DNA of 64,000 nt from Tritrichomonas musculus (GCA_039105265.1 JAPFFF010000066.1:372001-436000), one strand, 5' to 3'; positions 1-9,735 are shown, numbered from the stretch's first letter. The notes: a model not told the origin generated them from the sequence alone. Numbers and translations are program-made.

Positions 1-687
1 TTGCCTTCTACGCTCAAAAGTCTCACGATTCTGTTGGAATAAATGCTGGTGCTGCTCGAATTGGCGGCGTTGTTCTCTTAATTCTTGAATATCTTGTACA
101 GGTGGTTCAGGTTGAGGAACTTCGACTTCTTCTGGTTCATTTTGTTCAGTTGTGTTTTCTGGTTCAGGTTCTGTCCTATCGCCGTAAGTTGCATCAGTAT
201 CATCGCTTAATGAATCTAAATCTGATATCATTTCAATTTCTTCATCAGAATTTAATAAAATTGGATTTAGATCGCGATTTTGGATGTTCTCTTCTGATGT
301 TGTTATTTCAAATTCGTCATTTGAAGATAAAGAATGATCACCAACTGATTCATTATTGGATACACTTATGCTCAAAAAGTGAGTTCTGACAAAATCATTT
401 GAATAGCGAGAAAAATTCATTTTAAAGGCGTCATCAGCTTTTGGGAATGATTTATCGGGATAAAATTGGTAATTGTAAATAATAATTGGACTATTGGTTT
501 CTTGATCAAATTCTTCTTTAGAAATATTTTCACTATTTAAAAATTTCCCTGATCTGCAAAAATAGCATCTGTCGGCATTGAAATTATATTCGTTGAGTAG
601 TTTTTGTTGAATTTTTTTAATTGAAATATCGTCTTCAAATGATAAATCAAAAGCTTGTCCTTGGAGAGTTATTAATTTAACAATCAT
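1..687 (-). CDS. Partial protein with ubiquitin-like N-terminus
   Basis: The minus-strand frame is open from an ATG at 685-687 to the window edge, giving about 229 codons with the C-terminus missing. The first ~58 residues (starting MIVKLITLQGQAFDLSFED) resemble a ubiquitin-like fold: a beta hairpin, then a helix with IKKIQQKLL, then a CYFCRSGKFLNSENIS segment matching the ubiquitin LIFAGKQLEDGRTLSDY region. After this comes a Ser/Asp/Glu-rich acidic stretch and a Pro/Glu/Gln linker leading into a charged helix (ELREQRRQFEQ). UBL-led proteins such as Rad23, Dsk2 or BAG6-like factors act as proteasome shuttles, but the deciding C-terminal domains lie outside the window. The UBL call is from pattern only. 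Confidence 0.6.
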   Translation of the reverse strand, partial: MIVKLITLQGQAFDLSFEDDISIKKIQQKLLNEYNFNADRCYFCRSGKFLNSENISKEEFDQETNSPIIIYNYQFYPDKSFPKADDAFKMNFSRYSNDFVRTHFLSISVSNNESVGDHSLSSNDEFEITTSEENIQNRDLNPILLNSDEEIEMISDLDSLSDDTDATYGDRTEPEPENTTEQNEPEEVEVPQPEPPVQDIQELREQRRQFEQHQHLFQQNRETFERRRQ

Positions 688-979
688 TAAAATAATTCTT
701 TCTAATTGTAATTTTACAAATAAAATAATTTATTGAAAATTCAATGTTTTATATTAGATAACGAATATTTTAGAATTGATTATTTAGTAATTTTCAATCG
801 ATATATTTTTACATTCTCAAATTATAATCAAAAATTAATTCTTTAGTATACCGAAAAAATATTTGATAATTGGAAAAAAAAATATTAAAATCTATTAAAT
901 TAAACATTTATCTTCCTTAAAAATATAATTGATTGACTGAATTCTTATAAAACATTTATCTCATTATTATTAATTCATA

Positions 980-1362
980 TACCCTTCTCCCACATAATTT
1001 CGCACAAGGGTAATTTTATAAAAGGGTAATTTATGTAGAAAAAAGTACGTTTATATTTATAATATTACAAGAAAATGATTTATTTGGGGAAGTTCTTGAG
1101 ATCGTGAAATATAAACGAAACATGTTTATATATCCTTATTAAAGAATGATTGTACAAATTTTCATCGAAATTCGTTAACCTCGATTTTCGTGATATTTAA
1201 TTATGTCTTCATTCATTAAATTTCAATGCACAATCTCTTTATATTGAATTTAAAATCCAAATACTATTATACATTTATGCTAATTATAAACTAGGTTTAA
1301 AAAAAATTACCCTTTTATTCTTTTAAAATTACCCTTGTTCGAAATTATGTGGGAAAAGGGTA
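980..1362. repeat. MITE-like element with ~53-bp terminal inverted repeats
   Basis: The left end reads TACCCTTCTCCCACATAATT; the right end, read on the other strand, starts TACCCTTTTCCCACATAATT. The match continues for about 53 bp on each side, including a second internal AAGGGTAATTT. A TA flanks each CCCTT terminus, as expected for a Tc1/mariner-type TA target duplication. The ~280-bp interior has no open frame. This accounts for most of the gap between the UBL gene and the transposase relic; nothing else was seen between 688 and 1465. Confidence 0.7.
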
Positions 1363-1469
1363 ATGTATTTCTCAATACCATTCTTCTGACTACAATATTT
1401 TCACTTTTCAATTTTAATCAATATAGAAATTTACCAAATAATTTTTTCAATGAAATCATTAATAGTATA

Positions 1470-1966
1470 TCTCAAAAATATAGTAAACTCTTCCCTCATA
1501 ACCTTCTTTGCTCCATGGAGTATTTTTGTCTGCAATACGCGCAGTTTAGGCATGCAAAGATTCATTGGCATTAGTATTTAACGTCGGATCGACCTTATCA
1601 AAGATGCTCTGTGTATCAACCAAGAAGTCATGGAAATCTTCTCTAAGTTTCTTGTCATTCATTCCATTTTTCCATTCAAAGCACTTAACTTCTCCATGAT
1701 TACAAAAGCCATGCTTTCCAAGAACATGATTTTCAGTATTAAGCCATTTTGCTTTCTTTGTTTCTGCATCTAATTTTTTGTCATACAATAAATTAATGAA
1801 CCAATCATTAACATGCGTCTTTAAACCATAAAACTTTTTTTTGTATTCAATTAATGTGAAAAACATCAATGCAGAAATGCCAAATTCAATTAAGTTTCGA
1901 GCTTTCTCGTATGCTCCATTTATAAGTCGATCCCAATAGTATGGAAACCATTTTTTCCCATGGTTA

Positions 1967-2000
<34 letters not shown>

Positions 2001-2490
2001 ATGCATCTGGAGCCTGACAAGCCCATATATTTCTTGTTTTATTGTCCCTGTCATGAACGAATTTGACAACTTTTTTACTATCAATTTGGGCCAAATTTTG
2101 TCGGATCATTTCACTCTCCATCATGTTGCTTGATCCAACAAAATCGCCATTTTTTCTTTCCTTTGTGATAACGCTGCCAGCAACAATCTTCCCAGTTTTG
2201 CAATTCATGAATGCACCATGACACTGAGAAGAGTTGCGGCGGAGGGCGAATGCGCCATCACATGATAAAAATGATCCTTCTGTCATTTTCATTGATTCTT
2301 CTTGAATTGACTCCTTTTACAACTGAATTATGTTAGAATTAACCTTTTACAGGTGACGAAAAAAGGTTGATTTTGAAGGCGATTCAACGCCTTGAGCTGC
2401 TAAAATACCTTTTGCCTTTTTATATGAAGAACCGTTCTCGTAACATGAGATAACCATCATAGTTGGATCAGCACGTGGATTAAAATACTA
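1470..2490 (-). pseudogene. Decayed Kolobok-like DDE transposase
   Basis: The longest open part is 1546-2292 (248 codons). It shows an RNase H-like DDE layout: SCDGAFALRRNS (first Asp), GDFVGSSNMMES (the family-like GSS..ME signature), VKFVHDRDNKT (second Asp) and NTNANESLHA (Glu). Upstream in the same frame, separated by TAA codons at 2347-2349 and 2317-2319, is a likely N-terminal helix-turn-helix segment ending RHL. Downstream of the TAA at 1546-1548 the frame continues for about 25 codons. A 30-nt T run (1970-1999) inserts nine or so lysines in the middle of the catalytic domain. The gene is therefore a non-functional plain DNA transposon relic. The Kolobok assignment rests on the GSSxxME and N-NE motifs; a related DDE family remains possible. 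Confidence 0.55.
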
Positions 2491-3985
2491 TAAAAAATAA
2501 AGAGAATTGAAGCATATTATTATGTTGAATTTTTCTTCATATTTATTATTTATTTATTTAAGAATTAATACATATTTCATTAATCATACTAAAATAAATT
2601 GTATTTTTTAAAAAGCATTTTATTCAAAAATTTGAATGAAAATTTTTAACGATACTACTCCCTTAAGACAACTCTTTCTATAAATGATGATATAATTAAA
2701 TTAAATTTTTCATATATCGATTGCTTTATATCGAAAAATACTTTTTTAAATCCAATGTTGTTCATTCGGCTCTGGAATCAACATTAAATCATTTAAATTA
2801 CTATTATATTAATCATCCGTTCTTTGGTTTGCAACTTTATATTCATTAAAGCATGAGAAGTTTTCAATTTTATCAGTTGATGTCTTTTCAAAATCAACTG
2901 CATCAAATCCTTTAGCTATCTCATTTAATTTTATATATGATATTAAATAATATGACTCGCCAATTAAGGGAAATAAACAAGTTACTGCTTAATAATATCT
3001 TATTTTTAAAGAAGATGGTATTTAAATGAATTTTCAATAATTCATAATTATAAATGGATTCGTTTTCATTCTCTATTATATTAGGAAACATAGAATAAAA
3101 CTATTCATCATCATTAATATTTGAAACTTTTGTCATAAATATCTATGTTTTTAGAGAATAAACTCATTTCTTTAATACAGTAGATTCTTTATGATAATTT
3201 AGTGCATTTCAAATGAACTTCTTCATTCAAATAGATTTAGTCATTTTATTTTGATAAATAGTTTTAGTCATTTTTTTGTTATTGTAGTGATTATCATAAT
3301 AAATCCCATATATTAAATCATTACTCATACAAACTTCGTAAATCCAATGGATTTTAACACTTTATTCATATTGCCTATTTTTGACATTATATTAATCTCA
3401 CTTCAGATAAATAGTCAATAGTGTATATTTACCCTGAAAGCTCATCAAATATTTTTCATTATACATCATTTTCATCTTGAAAATCATTTGTTTGACCATT
3501 GATTTATCATCTAACATTTTAAGGAGGGTATCAATAATTATCTACTGATTTGTAGGTAATTCTATCATGAGCATGATTATCAAACATAGTATTCAATGTT
3601 ATTATGCTAATTTGAATTAAAAAGATTAATAATATAAATGCTTTGATACCTGAAAGTATTGATTGATCATTAAATAAACTTTGAGGTTTCGTTTTTTAGG
3701 TTGGTCTTATTATATTTGTTTTGAATTAATTATCCATTATTATTATAATTGATTTATTTCAATTTTAACATTTCGTAAAACTGTGTCTGGATCTAAATAT
3801 AATTAAATTTTTGCCCATGAAATCTCAATCTCATTGTCATTGTCTAATATAGTTAAGAAGTGCAAAGAATTGACTAGAATAAATAAATACTATTAACAGA
3901 GCTACTTAAGAAAAATGGAAAACTATTCTTTATAAAGAGGCTTCAAAATGATATGTCCACATTGAATTTTGAAAGAAATATTAAA
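2491..3985. other. AT-rich intergenic stretch
   Basis: No open frame of note, RNA gene or clear repeat was recognised on either strand. Base composition is uniformly AT-rich with scattered homopolymer runs. It lies between two transposon relics and may include older, unrecognisable copies. Confidence 0.5.
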
Positions 3986-3989
3986 GATA

Positions 3990-4520
3990 TTTAGTAAATG
4001 TAATGTTTATTCCTTAATATATTCTCCATTGTTTTCAATCCAACTCTAATCTTTCACTGAGTGAAAACAGTTTGGAGCTCATCAAAAGTCAGTTCTTCAT
4101 TAATATTTTAGATTTTATTTATGAGTTCTTCACCATTTAAAAATCTTTTTTCCTCCAGAAGATTTTTGCATCTTACAAATCGCTAGATGTGTCAAGTACT
4201 AAAATGGAGTAGTGGTTGGCTGTACCAAAGCGGAGCCTACTGTATACTACTAATATCTGGCAAATTACCTAGGTGGGGAGTTATATTTAAAAGTTGATGT
4301 TTTGGTAACCATTATGAACTTATAACTTGTCCATATGAACATTGGAATTTTTCCTTGTTGCTTCTGACTATTTCTACATCTATCAGCAGAACATTGTCAA
4401 TGAAATACTCCAGGTTAAATTTAATTCCTTTTGGAAGATTATCATGTAATGTGAAGTTCTTGGAAGAACTCTTTCAGAAAAAGAAGTATACATTACTCGA
4501 GCTTGATAACCAAAATAAAA
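3990..4520 (-). pseudogene. Decayed mariner-family transposase remnant
   Basis: On the minus strand the C-terminal mariner signature WIENNGEYIKE followed by a stop can be read near 4015-4050. It is preceded, in shifted frames, by LTFDELQTVFTQ, which matches the usual mariner tail (..L...F..W..R...VIENNGEYI). Further upstream are degraded stretches such as YFIDNVLL. Several stops and frame changes interrupt it, including a TGA where the family has Trp, so it is dead. Mariner elements (for example Tvmar1) are known in trichomonads. Ends and terminal repeats were not identified. Confidence 0.55.
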
Positions 4521-4529
4521 CCTAGATTT

Positions 4530-4800
4530 ATCTAAAGTAGTAGTATAGACCCGGTGACCTATGCCGACCTACGACTTTAGCATAGCACTTTCAGCATCAA
4601 ACACCATGCCAATTAGCATTTCCAAAACAGCACTAGAATAGCACTTTCAACATCAAACACCATCACTTCAACACTACCACCTACGCCGACCTACGACACA
4701 GCAGAGTATACAGAATAGCACTTTCAACATCAAAACATCAGTGCTACATAACGGTCACTTAGAATAGCACTTTAAGCGGCAAACTCAATGGCTAGTTGGT
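4530..4800. repeat. Degenerate short-repeat cluster
   Basis: Four degenerate copies of a unit like AGAATAGCACTTTCAACATC (with a following AAACACCATC part) start near 4577, 4632, 4710 and 4759. A second unit, CCGACCTACGAC, occurs twice (near 4563 and 4684). The block is clearly richer in G+C than its surroundings and ends ~75 bp before the ORF at 4877. It may be a relic minisatellite or the edge of an unidentified repeat. Confidence 0.6.
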
Positions 4801-4876
4801 TGCGAGTGTTAACTTTAATCTGATTGTGTAGCGTGAGTGAATCTTAATCTGGTATATTGATGGTACATATTATGGT

Positions 4877-5194
4877 ATGACTACTTTTTATTCTCATCAA
4901 ATGGATGTGGTGAAGAACATAGTTAGCATGGATAAAGTTGATATACTTGAAGAACTCATTGAAATGAATGTTGATCTTGATGAAATATATGATGTTAGTG
5001 ACCTATATGAGTTATCCAATGTGATTCTTTGCCGCATGCTTGATCATATCTTCAGTGATTATGACTATTTGAAGTGTAAATTTGAGTTTGACAATGATGA
5101 TTTATGTGTTTCATCCAATCGTAAGATAGAAATCATTCAACTTGTTACAAGAGCTATTCTAAATGATGTTTGTGCCAGTGAACTGTGTACGTAA
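4877..5194 (+). CDS. Hypothetical protein, 105 aa
   Basis: Not recognised. It is an acidic, helical protein (MVDKVDILEELIEMNVDLDEIYDV-type composition) with spaced Leu/Ile and two Cys near the middle and end; no signal peptide or membrane segment is visible. The helix-turn pattern loosely recalls ankyrin-like or other alpha-solenoid repeats, but no repeat register is convincing. Codon-level G+C is higher than in the intergenic DNA, which favours real coding. It follows a repeat cluster and is followed at once by another small ORF in a different register; the two may be exons or pieces of one gene family. Confidence 0.4.
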   Translation: MTTFYSHQMDVVKNIVSMDKVDILEELIEMNVDLDEIYDVSDLYELSNVILCRMLDHIFSDYDYLKCKFEFDNDDLCVSSNRKIEIIQLVTRAILNDVCASELCT

Positions 5195-5224
5195 ATGTAT
5201 TTTCACTGTTTTTATCTGCTGCAA

Positions 5225-5473
5225 ATGAGCTTTAATAAGAATATCACTTTGGAAGCGCTATTCATAACTGATGATATGGTACTACTTAAGAATGCTATTG
5301 CTGAGTTGGTTAAGCGACGAGATTACAAAACACTTAATGCATTACTCCGACGCAATGAGAACGTTAACTTGTTTGATACTAGATTGTTGAATGAAGAAAT
5401 ACCACAAACTGATAAGCGATTCACTAAACGTGATGGTAAACTTACTAATGTAAGTAAACCTTTTCATTCTTGA
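5225..5473 (+). CDS. Hypothetical protein, 82 aa
   Basis: Not recognised. The frame is open from an ATG at 5195, but the ATG at 5225 (MSFNKNITLEALF) gives a more protein-like N-terminus, because the first ten residues are Phe/Cys/Tyr-rich and abut the stop of the preceding ORF. The body is helical and charged (LLKNAIAELVKRRDYKTLNALL), reminiscent of an alpha-solenoid repeat. It may be part of the same family or gene as the ORF just upstream. A GTACGT hexamer at 5187-5192 looks like a trichomonad 5' splice site, but no matching 3' intron motif was found. Confidence 0.35.
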   Translation: MSFNKNITLEALFITDDMVLLKNAIAELVKRRDYKTLNALLRRNENVNLFDTRLLNEEIPQTDKRFTKRDGKLTNVSKPFHS

Positions 5474-6030
5474 TATGCTTTCTATAAATATATCCTTTTA
5501 AGTAAAAAAATAATTAACAAAAATCTTTGCTTGTGCATTTCTACTTATATTTTACTTGAAATTTTACCAAAATGAAAAAATGTCCTTAAAAAAATAACAA
5601 TATTTAAAAATACCTAGAAATGATCAAAACAAATTATATATGAATATAGAAAGATCATAATGCATATATACTATATATGCAATTAAATAATATTTTTATT
5701 AGGCTGATGCCAAATAATTAGCAGGAAGTTACAACTTTTTGAAATCTTAAAAAATAATATTAGCGATATCCCAAATTAGAAATCAATGATATCATCAAAG
5801 CAATACACTAATATTTAAAACAAAATATCTTGTTCACAAATGATAATGATTCCATCAAATACTAATGATGAATATTTGTTTCAAAGTTTAATTATTAATT
5901 TTATTTATTAAATTCGGGTGTAAAATGACATACAATTAATATATTAACTGCCATTTTAGACCACCTATTTTTAACTTATCTTTTTATAATTTTTTTGCGG
6001 TAAAATGAGTAAACAATCCATTCCTTAAAA
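5474..6030. other. AT-rich intergenic stretch upstream of H2A
   Basis: No gene was seen. The octamer TAAAATGA occurs three times before the H2A gene (near 5922, 6001 and 6027), the last running into the initiator. Read on the other strand it is TCATTTTA, which resembles a trichomonad Inr. No divergently oriented histone partner is present. Confidence 0.4.
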
Positions 6031-6035
6031 TGACT

Positions 6036-6042
6036 TCATTTT
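6036..6042 (+). promoter_or_regulatory. Initiator (Inr) of the H2A gene
   Basis: TCATTTT lies 7 nt before the ATG. It matches the trichomonad Inr consensus TCA+1YTW. Transcription from A6038 would give an ~11-nt leader, as is typical for these organisms. Confidence 0.65.
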
Positions 6043-6048
6043 AGTTTA

Positions 6049-6453
6049 ATGCCAGCAAAGAAAGGAGTCAAAAAGACAGCTTCAAAGACAGCCGTTGATG
6101 GAGAACGCCAACATCCAAAGACCAGGTCATCTCGTGCAGGACTTCAATTTCCAGTAGGACGTCTTCACCGTTTCCTTCGTGAAGGACGTTATGGAGAACG
6201 TGTTGGTGCAGGCGCCCCAGTTTTCATGGCAGCCGTTCTCGAATATCTTACAGTCGAAGTTCTTGAACTTGCAGGCAATGCCGCACGTGATAATAAGAAA
6301 ACTCGTATTTCTCCACGCCATATTATGCTTGCAATCAGAAACGATGAAGAATTGAACCAACTTTTATCGCATATTACAATTGCATCGGCAGGTGTCGTAC
6401 CGCATATTCATAAAGTCCTTCTTGGTCCAACAAAGAAAGGTAAAGAAGAATAA
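6049..6453 (+). CDS. Histone H2A
   Basis: The 134-aa core histone pairs with H2B in the nucleosome. The histone fold is complete: [21 protein letters not shown] near residues 25-45, [31 protein letters not shown] with the H2A signature region, [22 protein letters not shown], then the docking segment ending HKVLLGPTK. The N-tail is basic ([14 protein letters not shown]) and the C-tail short (KKGKEE), without the SQ motif of H2A.X or the H2A.Z-type docking changes, so it appears canonical. It has no intron. Codon use is more G+C-rich than the flanks, fitting a highly expressed gene. It stands alone here, with no adjacent H2B. Confidence 0.97.
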   Translation: MPAKKGVKKTASKTAVDGERQHPKTRSSRAGLQFPVGRLHRFLREGRYGERVGAGAPVFMAAVLEYLTVEVLELAGNAARDNKKTRISPRHIMLAIRNDEELNQLLSHITIASAGVVPHIHKVLLGPTKKGKEE

Positions 6454-7459
6454 GAATATATATATTTTTGCAGATTTTGTTATATTAATAAAACAAATTC
6501 AATTAATTTTTTTTATAAGATTGCATTTTCCAGAAACATCAATTATATATGCGATTATTGGGACTTGTAAGAATGCAATTAGAGAGTATCTCTCTTTTTT
6601 GAATTAATTATTTAAAATGAAATTCAAATTGAAGGATTTGGGAAGCCTTTTTATAACTGCAATTGAAATACATTTTTATATTAGCATGAAATTTGTATGA
6701 TATACTCATTTAAGCCTATTTAAGGGTATAGTTGAAAAAGTGGGCTTATTCGATATGAGAAAAAAATTTTCTCTGTTGCTTTTTTTTAAATTCTTTTTAT
6801 AAAATTAGAATGTGCACAAAGAAATGTCCGGAGGATTTTTTTTATTTTATTCTAAATTAATTATTTTCTAATAATTATTTGAGATATTGAAAAAGACTCA
6901 ACAAAAAAAAATTTCCTCCGTACAAAACTAATAATTTTAAATGTTATTGCGATTTATCAAATAAAATTTCAAAAAATGCGAGAAATCATTTCTCTGGTTC
7001 TTTAAGTTTTTTTTTGAATTCTTTTTTGAATGATTCTCAATTTTCTGAGATTTTATTTTATATGATTTTATACAGTCAAATTTGAATATATGTATAAAAT
7101 ATGAATATTTAATATATCGAGCATAATATAAGATTTCTATTTATAATATCGTATATTATATTTTTTTGTTTTTATATCCTTTGACATTTTGATATCTAAA
7201 ATTGTAGAATTTGAGAGAATTTCGAAAATAGAGTATTTTCTTAAATAACTTGATTTAGAGATCTTGATATAACAACAAAAAGTTAGTAGATTTAATGATT
7301 TCACAATATATCATACATAATTGCAAACTTTTAGATAGATTTTTAACATAATCAAATATTTAACAATTTACCAATAATTGTTTAAAATAATTTGCTGGAT
7401 GTGAATATATAATTGGAAATATCAGTAAATATTTTAATATTTGCTAAAATATAAATACT
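6454..7459. other. AT-rich intergenic stretch with a small hairpin
   Basis: No gene was recognised. At about 6821-6921 an imperfect inverted pair (TCCGGAGGATTTTTTTT and AAAAAAAAATTTCCTCCGT) brackets an AT-rich loop. Its CCGGAGGATTT end matches the inner edge of the TIRs of the 538-bp MITE at 7904, so it may be a tiny relative or relic of that family. Confidence 0.35.
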
Positions 7460-7493
7460 AGTTGAGATATTTTTCTTAAAATATCAAAAAATG

Positions 7494-8671
7494 AGAAAAT
7501 TTCTGAGAATATCAAGATCTATATCAGAAAATAAATGATATAGTCGATTGCTATTTGAAAACAAGAGCAAATGAAATAAAATGAAATTTGAAAAAAAAAA
7601 AAAGTTGTTTTCAATGAGTGTTTTTTATTTATTCAGGTACTTTTTGTATGAATATTTTGCTTTTTGTTTGATATTGGTAGTTTTTCAAAGATTTTAACGT
7701 AATTTTAAGACGTTAATTTTTATGAAAATTTGGTGTTCAAAACGTTTAATACACAATTTTAAAGAACTTAGTGAGCTTTATGCGGGATAAACGAATACAT
7801 ATTACGCAAATTTGAGTAAAAAAAAGAATAACGATTAGAAATATGAAATTGACCTACAAAAAAAGGTCAAATAAAAAGATCTGACAAAATATTTTTCCTC
7901 TATTTATTTTTTAATTTTTAATATAAAGTTAAGATGTACGTAAAAAATTGTCTGACCAGTTTTTTTTATTTGTTCCAAAAAAATTTCTATACCTAATTAT
8001 GATTCAAAACTCAATAACAGCAAAAGGAAAAAATAAATCCTCCGGCTAAATCTAATATTTTTTGATTTAATTTTCATATACCCAAAATCAAATGACAAAA
8101 ATTTATATTCATGGCTGGGGAGAAAATAGTATTTTTCATTTTATATTCTATTCAATTCTTTTCAAATTCAATAATCAAAAATATAAAATGCATTGAATTT
8201 TCATATTTTTTTAAAAAAGCTTGAAAATGAGGTGAATCTAAGCATTTTAGAAGATTTTATGATTGATTTCAAATATATATATATAAATATTAGATTTGGC
8301 CGGAGGATTTATTTTTTCCTTTTGCTGTTATTGAGTTTTGAATCATAATTAGGTATAGAAATTTTTTTGGAACAAATAAAAAAAACTGGTCAGACAATTT
8401 TTTACGTACATCTTAACTTTATATTAAAAATTAAAAAATAAGTAGTTATATATTTGCCACGATTTTTGCACTTCGTTCAAAAACCGCGTCAAATATTTCC
8501 CATCCGTGACCCCAGCCCCACTATGTCAGGTATGATCCCCCACTCCCATTAATGATCTTCCACTGGGCTTGTTCTCAGGATTCCTCTCAACGCTCTGCTA
8601 GGAAGGAGGTCCCGTATCGTTAACATCAAAAAAGCTATAGAAAAAGTTGTTAATTGTGTGGTTTACTTAAA
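7494..8671. repeat. Left terminal inverted repeat (interrupted by a MITE)
   Basis: It matches 56388-57037 in inverted orientation. Removing the 538-bp insert leaves about 640 bp, with only a handful of visible differences (for example a few bases around the GGGCTTGTTCTC stretch, and poly-A length). The outer end begins AGAAAATTTCTGAG. The inner end overlaps the stop of the minus-strand gene at 8667. Near-identity of the two copies indicates youth or recent homogenisation. Confidence 0.9.
7904..8441. mobile_element. Non-autonomous DNA transposon (MITE) nested in the left TIR
   Basis: The 538-bp insert is absent from the right TIR, where the site reads CTATTTATTTAGTAGTT without interruption. 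It has its own ~157-bp terminal inverted repeats (7904-8060 and 8285-8441), almost perfect, beginning TTATTTTTTAATTTTTAATA and reaching past the CCTCCGG block. The ~225-bp interior has no coding capacity. The short target duplication cannot be resolved in the T-rich context. Because it lies in only one TIR, it landed after the Polinton's TIRs were last equalised. Confidence 0.9.
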
Positions 8672-9158
8672 GGCATTCTTTCCAATCGTTTGCATGGCAT
8701 TCAATTGGATAGTATATCCATCTTGTGTAAAATCCTATTCTAATAAATAAATGCTCTGCATATGAATCTAAAAATTGGTTCATTCCTCTTTGAGGATCCA
8801 TTAGGGTCCAATCAATTGTGGCATTTGGGAAAAATTGAAAGAATCTGGTAGAAATGTTCGTAAAAAGATTTTCATCGAAATTGAATTTACATTTGACTAT
8901 ATCAAGGGTTGTTTCAAACAATTTTTGTCGAATTTCTATGCATTTGTGAAGTTCACGATAATAATTTCTGACAAATGCTTGCTTTGGGCCAATATTGAAT
9001 GGTGAATCTTGTGCAGTAACAATTTTACATAAACTCTGGTACATATAGTCATCTTCATTTAAATCTAAATCTTCTGGGTGTTTATCGATAAGATCTGATA
9101 GGTTCTCTATTGGATAGTTCTCTGTAGGCTCTACGTTGCACTCGGAGATGGCGAACAT
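8667..9158 (-). CDS. Polinton left-end hypothetical protein, 163 aa
   Basis: Not recognised. The frame is open from 9197, but the promoter-proximal start at 9158 (MFAISECNVEP) corresponds to the start used by the gene at the mirror position near the right end. The protein is acidic at its N-terminus, then mixed with several aromatic residues and four or five Cys (SLCKIV, LHKCIEI, IVKCKF, IECHANDWKECL). No membrane segment is clear. It is transcribed toward the left TIR from a bidirectional promoter shared with the 9325 gene, and its stop lies at the TIR inner edge. Confidence 0.55.
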   Translation of the reverse strand: MFAISECNVEPTENYPIENLSDLIDKHPEDLDLNEDDYMYQSLCKIVTAQDSPFNIGPKQAFVRNYYRELHKCIEIRQKLFETTLDIVKCKFNFDENLFTNISTRFFQFFPNATIDWTLMDPQRGMNQFLDSYAEHLFIRIGFYTRWIYYPIECHANDWKECL

Positions 9159-9327
9159 AAGTAAAAATGATGTGATGAGGTGAGCACGAAAAATCATATT
9201 TTTTATTTGGGTCCCTCATGGGGGTGCCCTAGGTGTTGCAGGGGTGCCCTCTAAGTTTTTGGGGTGGAGACCGTTTACCAAAAATCTAATTTTTTCTCGT
9301 TAGGTCATCACATCACTTTTTTTCATG
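9152..9327. promoter_or_regulatory. Bidirectional promoter module, left copy
   Basis: This stretch between divergent genes at 9158 (minus) and 9325 (plus) is an inverted copy of 55592-55740. Conserved features include TTTGGGTCCCT, GGGGTGCCCTAGGTG-like G-rich text, GGTGGAGACCGTTTACCAAA, and an initiator-like CATCACATCACTTTTTTTCATG leading into the plus-strand start. The left copy is slightly longer, with an extra GGGGTGCCCT unit. The minus-strand side contains TCATTTTT just before its ATG. Confidence 0.75.
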
Positions 9328-9735
9328 TACAGCAGGAAGCAAGATAAGCAAAGTCTTAAGGTGTTCAGAAAGACAGTACGCAGCTTTATTTATGATACAA
9401 CAAGGTTATTGGAATTAGCTGATTCATTAAACGACGACATGAAAACAATCGAAAAACTGGAATCAGAAAATCGAAGGCTCACCGAACAAAACGGCTATAT
9501 AAATTCTGAAATTGGGAAAAATTCAATGTCCGATCCAAGATGGGAAATGATTGTCGAAAATGAGCTAAAAATTGATAAAAATCAAGATAAATTGGACGAT
9601 TTGAAAAAAGAAGAAGAAAAAAAGAAAGTCCAATTGGAAACAAAAGCACAAGTATTGAATCAATTTGTCGATGAGTTACGAGATTGCTTCGTTGACCCAC
9701 TAAATTTGGGAGAACCAGAATATTCAGATGAATAA
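9325..9735 (+). CDS. Polinton coiled-coil protein, 136 aa
   Basis: Not assigned to a family. It is a charged, largely coiled-coil protein: residues ~35-110 contain heptad-like Leu/Ile with many Lys/Glu (KTIEKLESENRRLTEQ, ELKIDKNQDKLDDLKKEEE). The leader, with an initiator TCACTTTTTTTC immediately before the ATG, is identical to that of the minus gene starting at 55594. The next gene (9785) starts 50 bp downstream on the same strand. A scaffold or accessory role is possible but not shown. Confidence 0.6.
   Translation: MYSRKQDKQSLKVFRKTVRSFIYDTTRLLELADSLNDDMKTIEKLESENRRLTEQNGYINSEIGKNSMSDPRWEMIVENELKIDKNQDKLDDLKKEEEKKKVQLETKAQVLNQFVDELRDCFVDPLNLGEPEYSDE

Noticed and set aside
1335-1574. 79-aa plus-strand ORF
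   Set aside because: It spans the MITE end and the antisense of the transposase relic; no coding character.
5187-5225. GTACGT resembling a trichomonad 5' splice site between the two small ORFs
   Set aside because: No ACTAACACACAG-type 3' motif nearby, so no intron is claimed.
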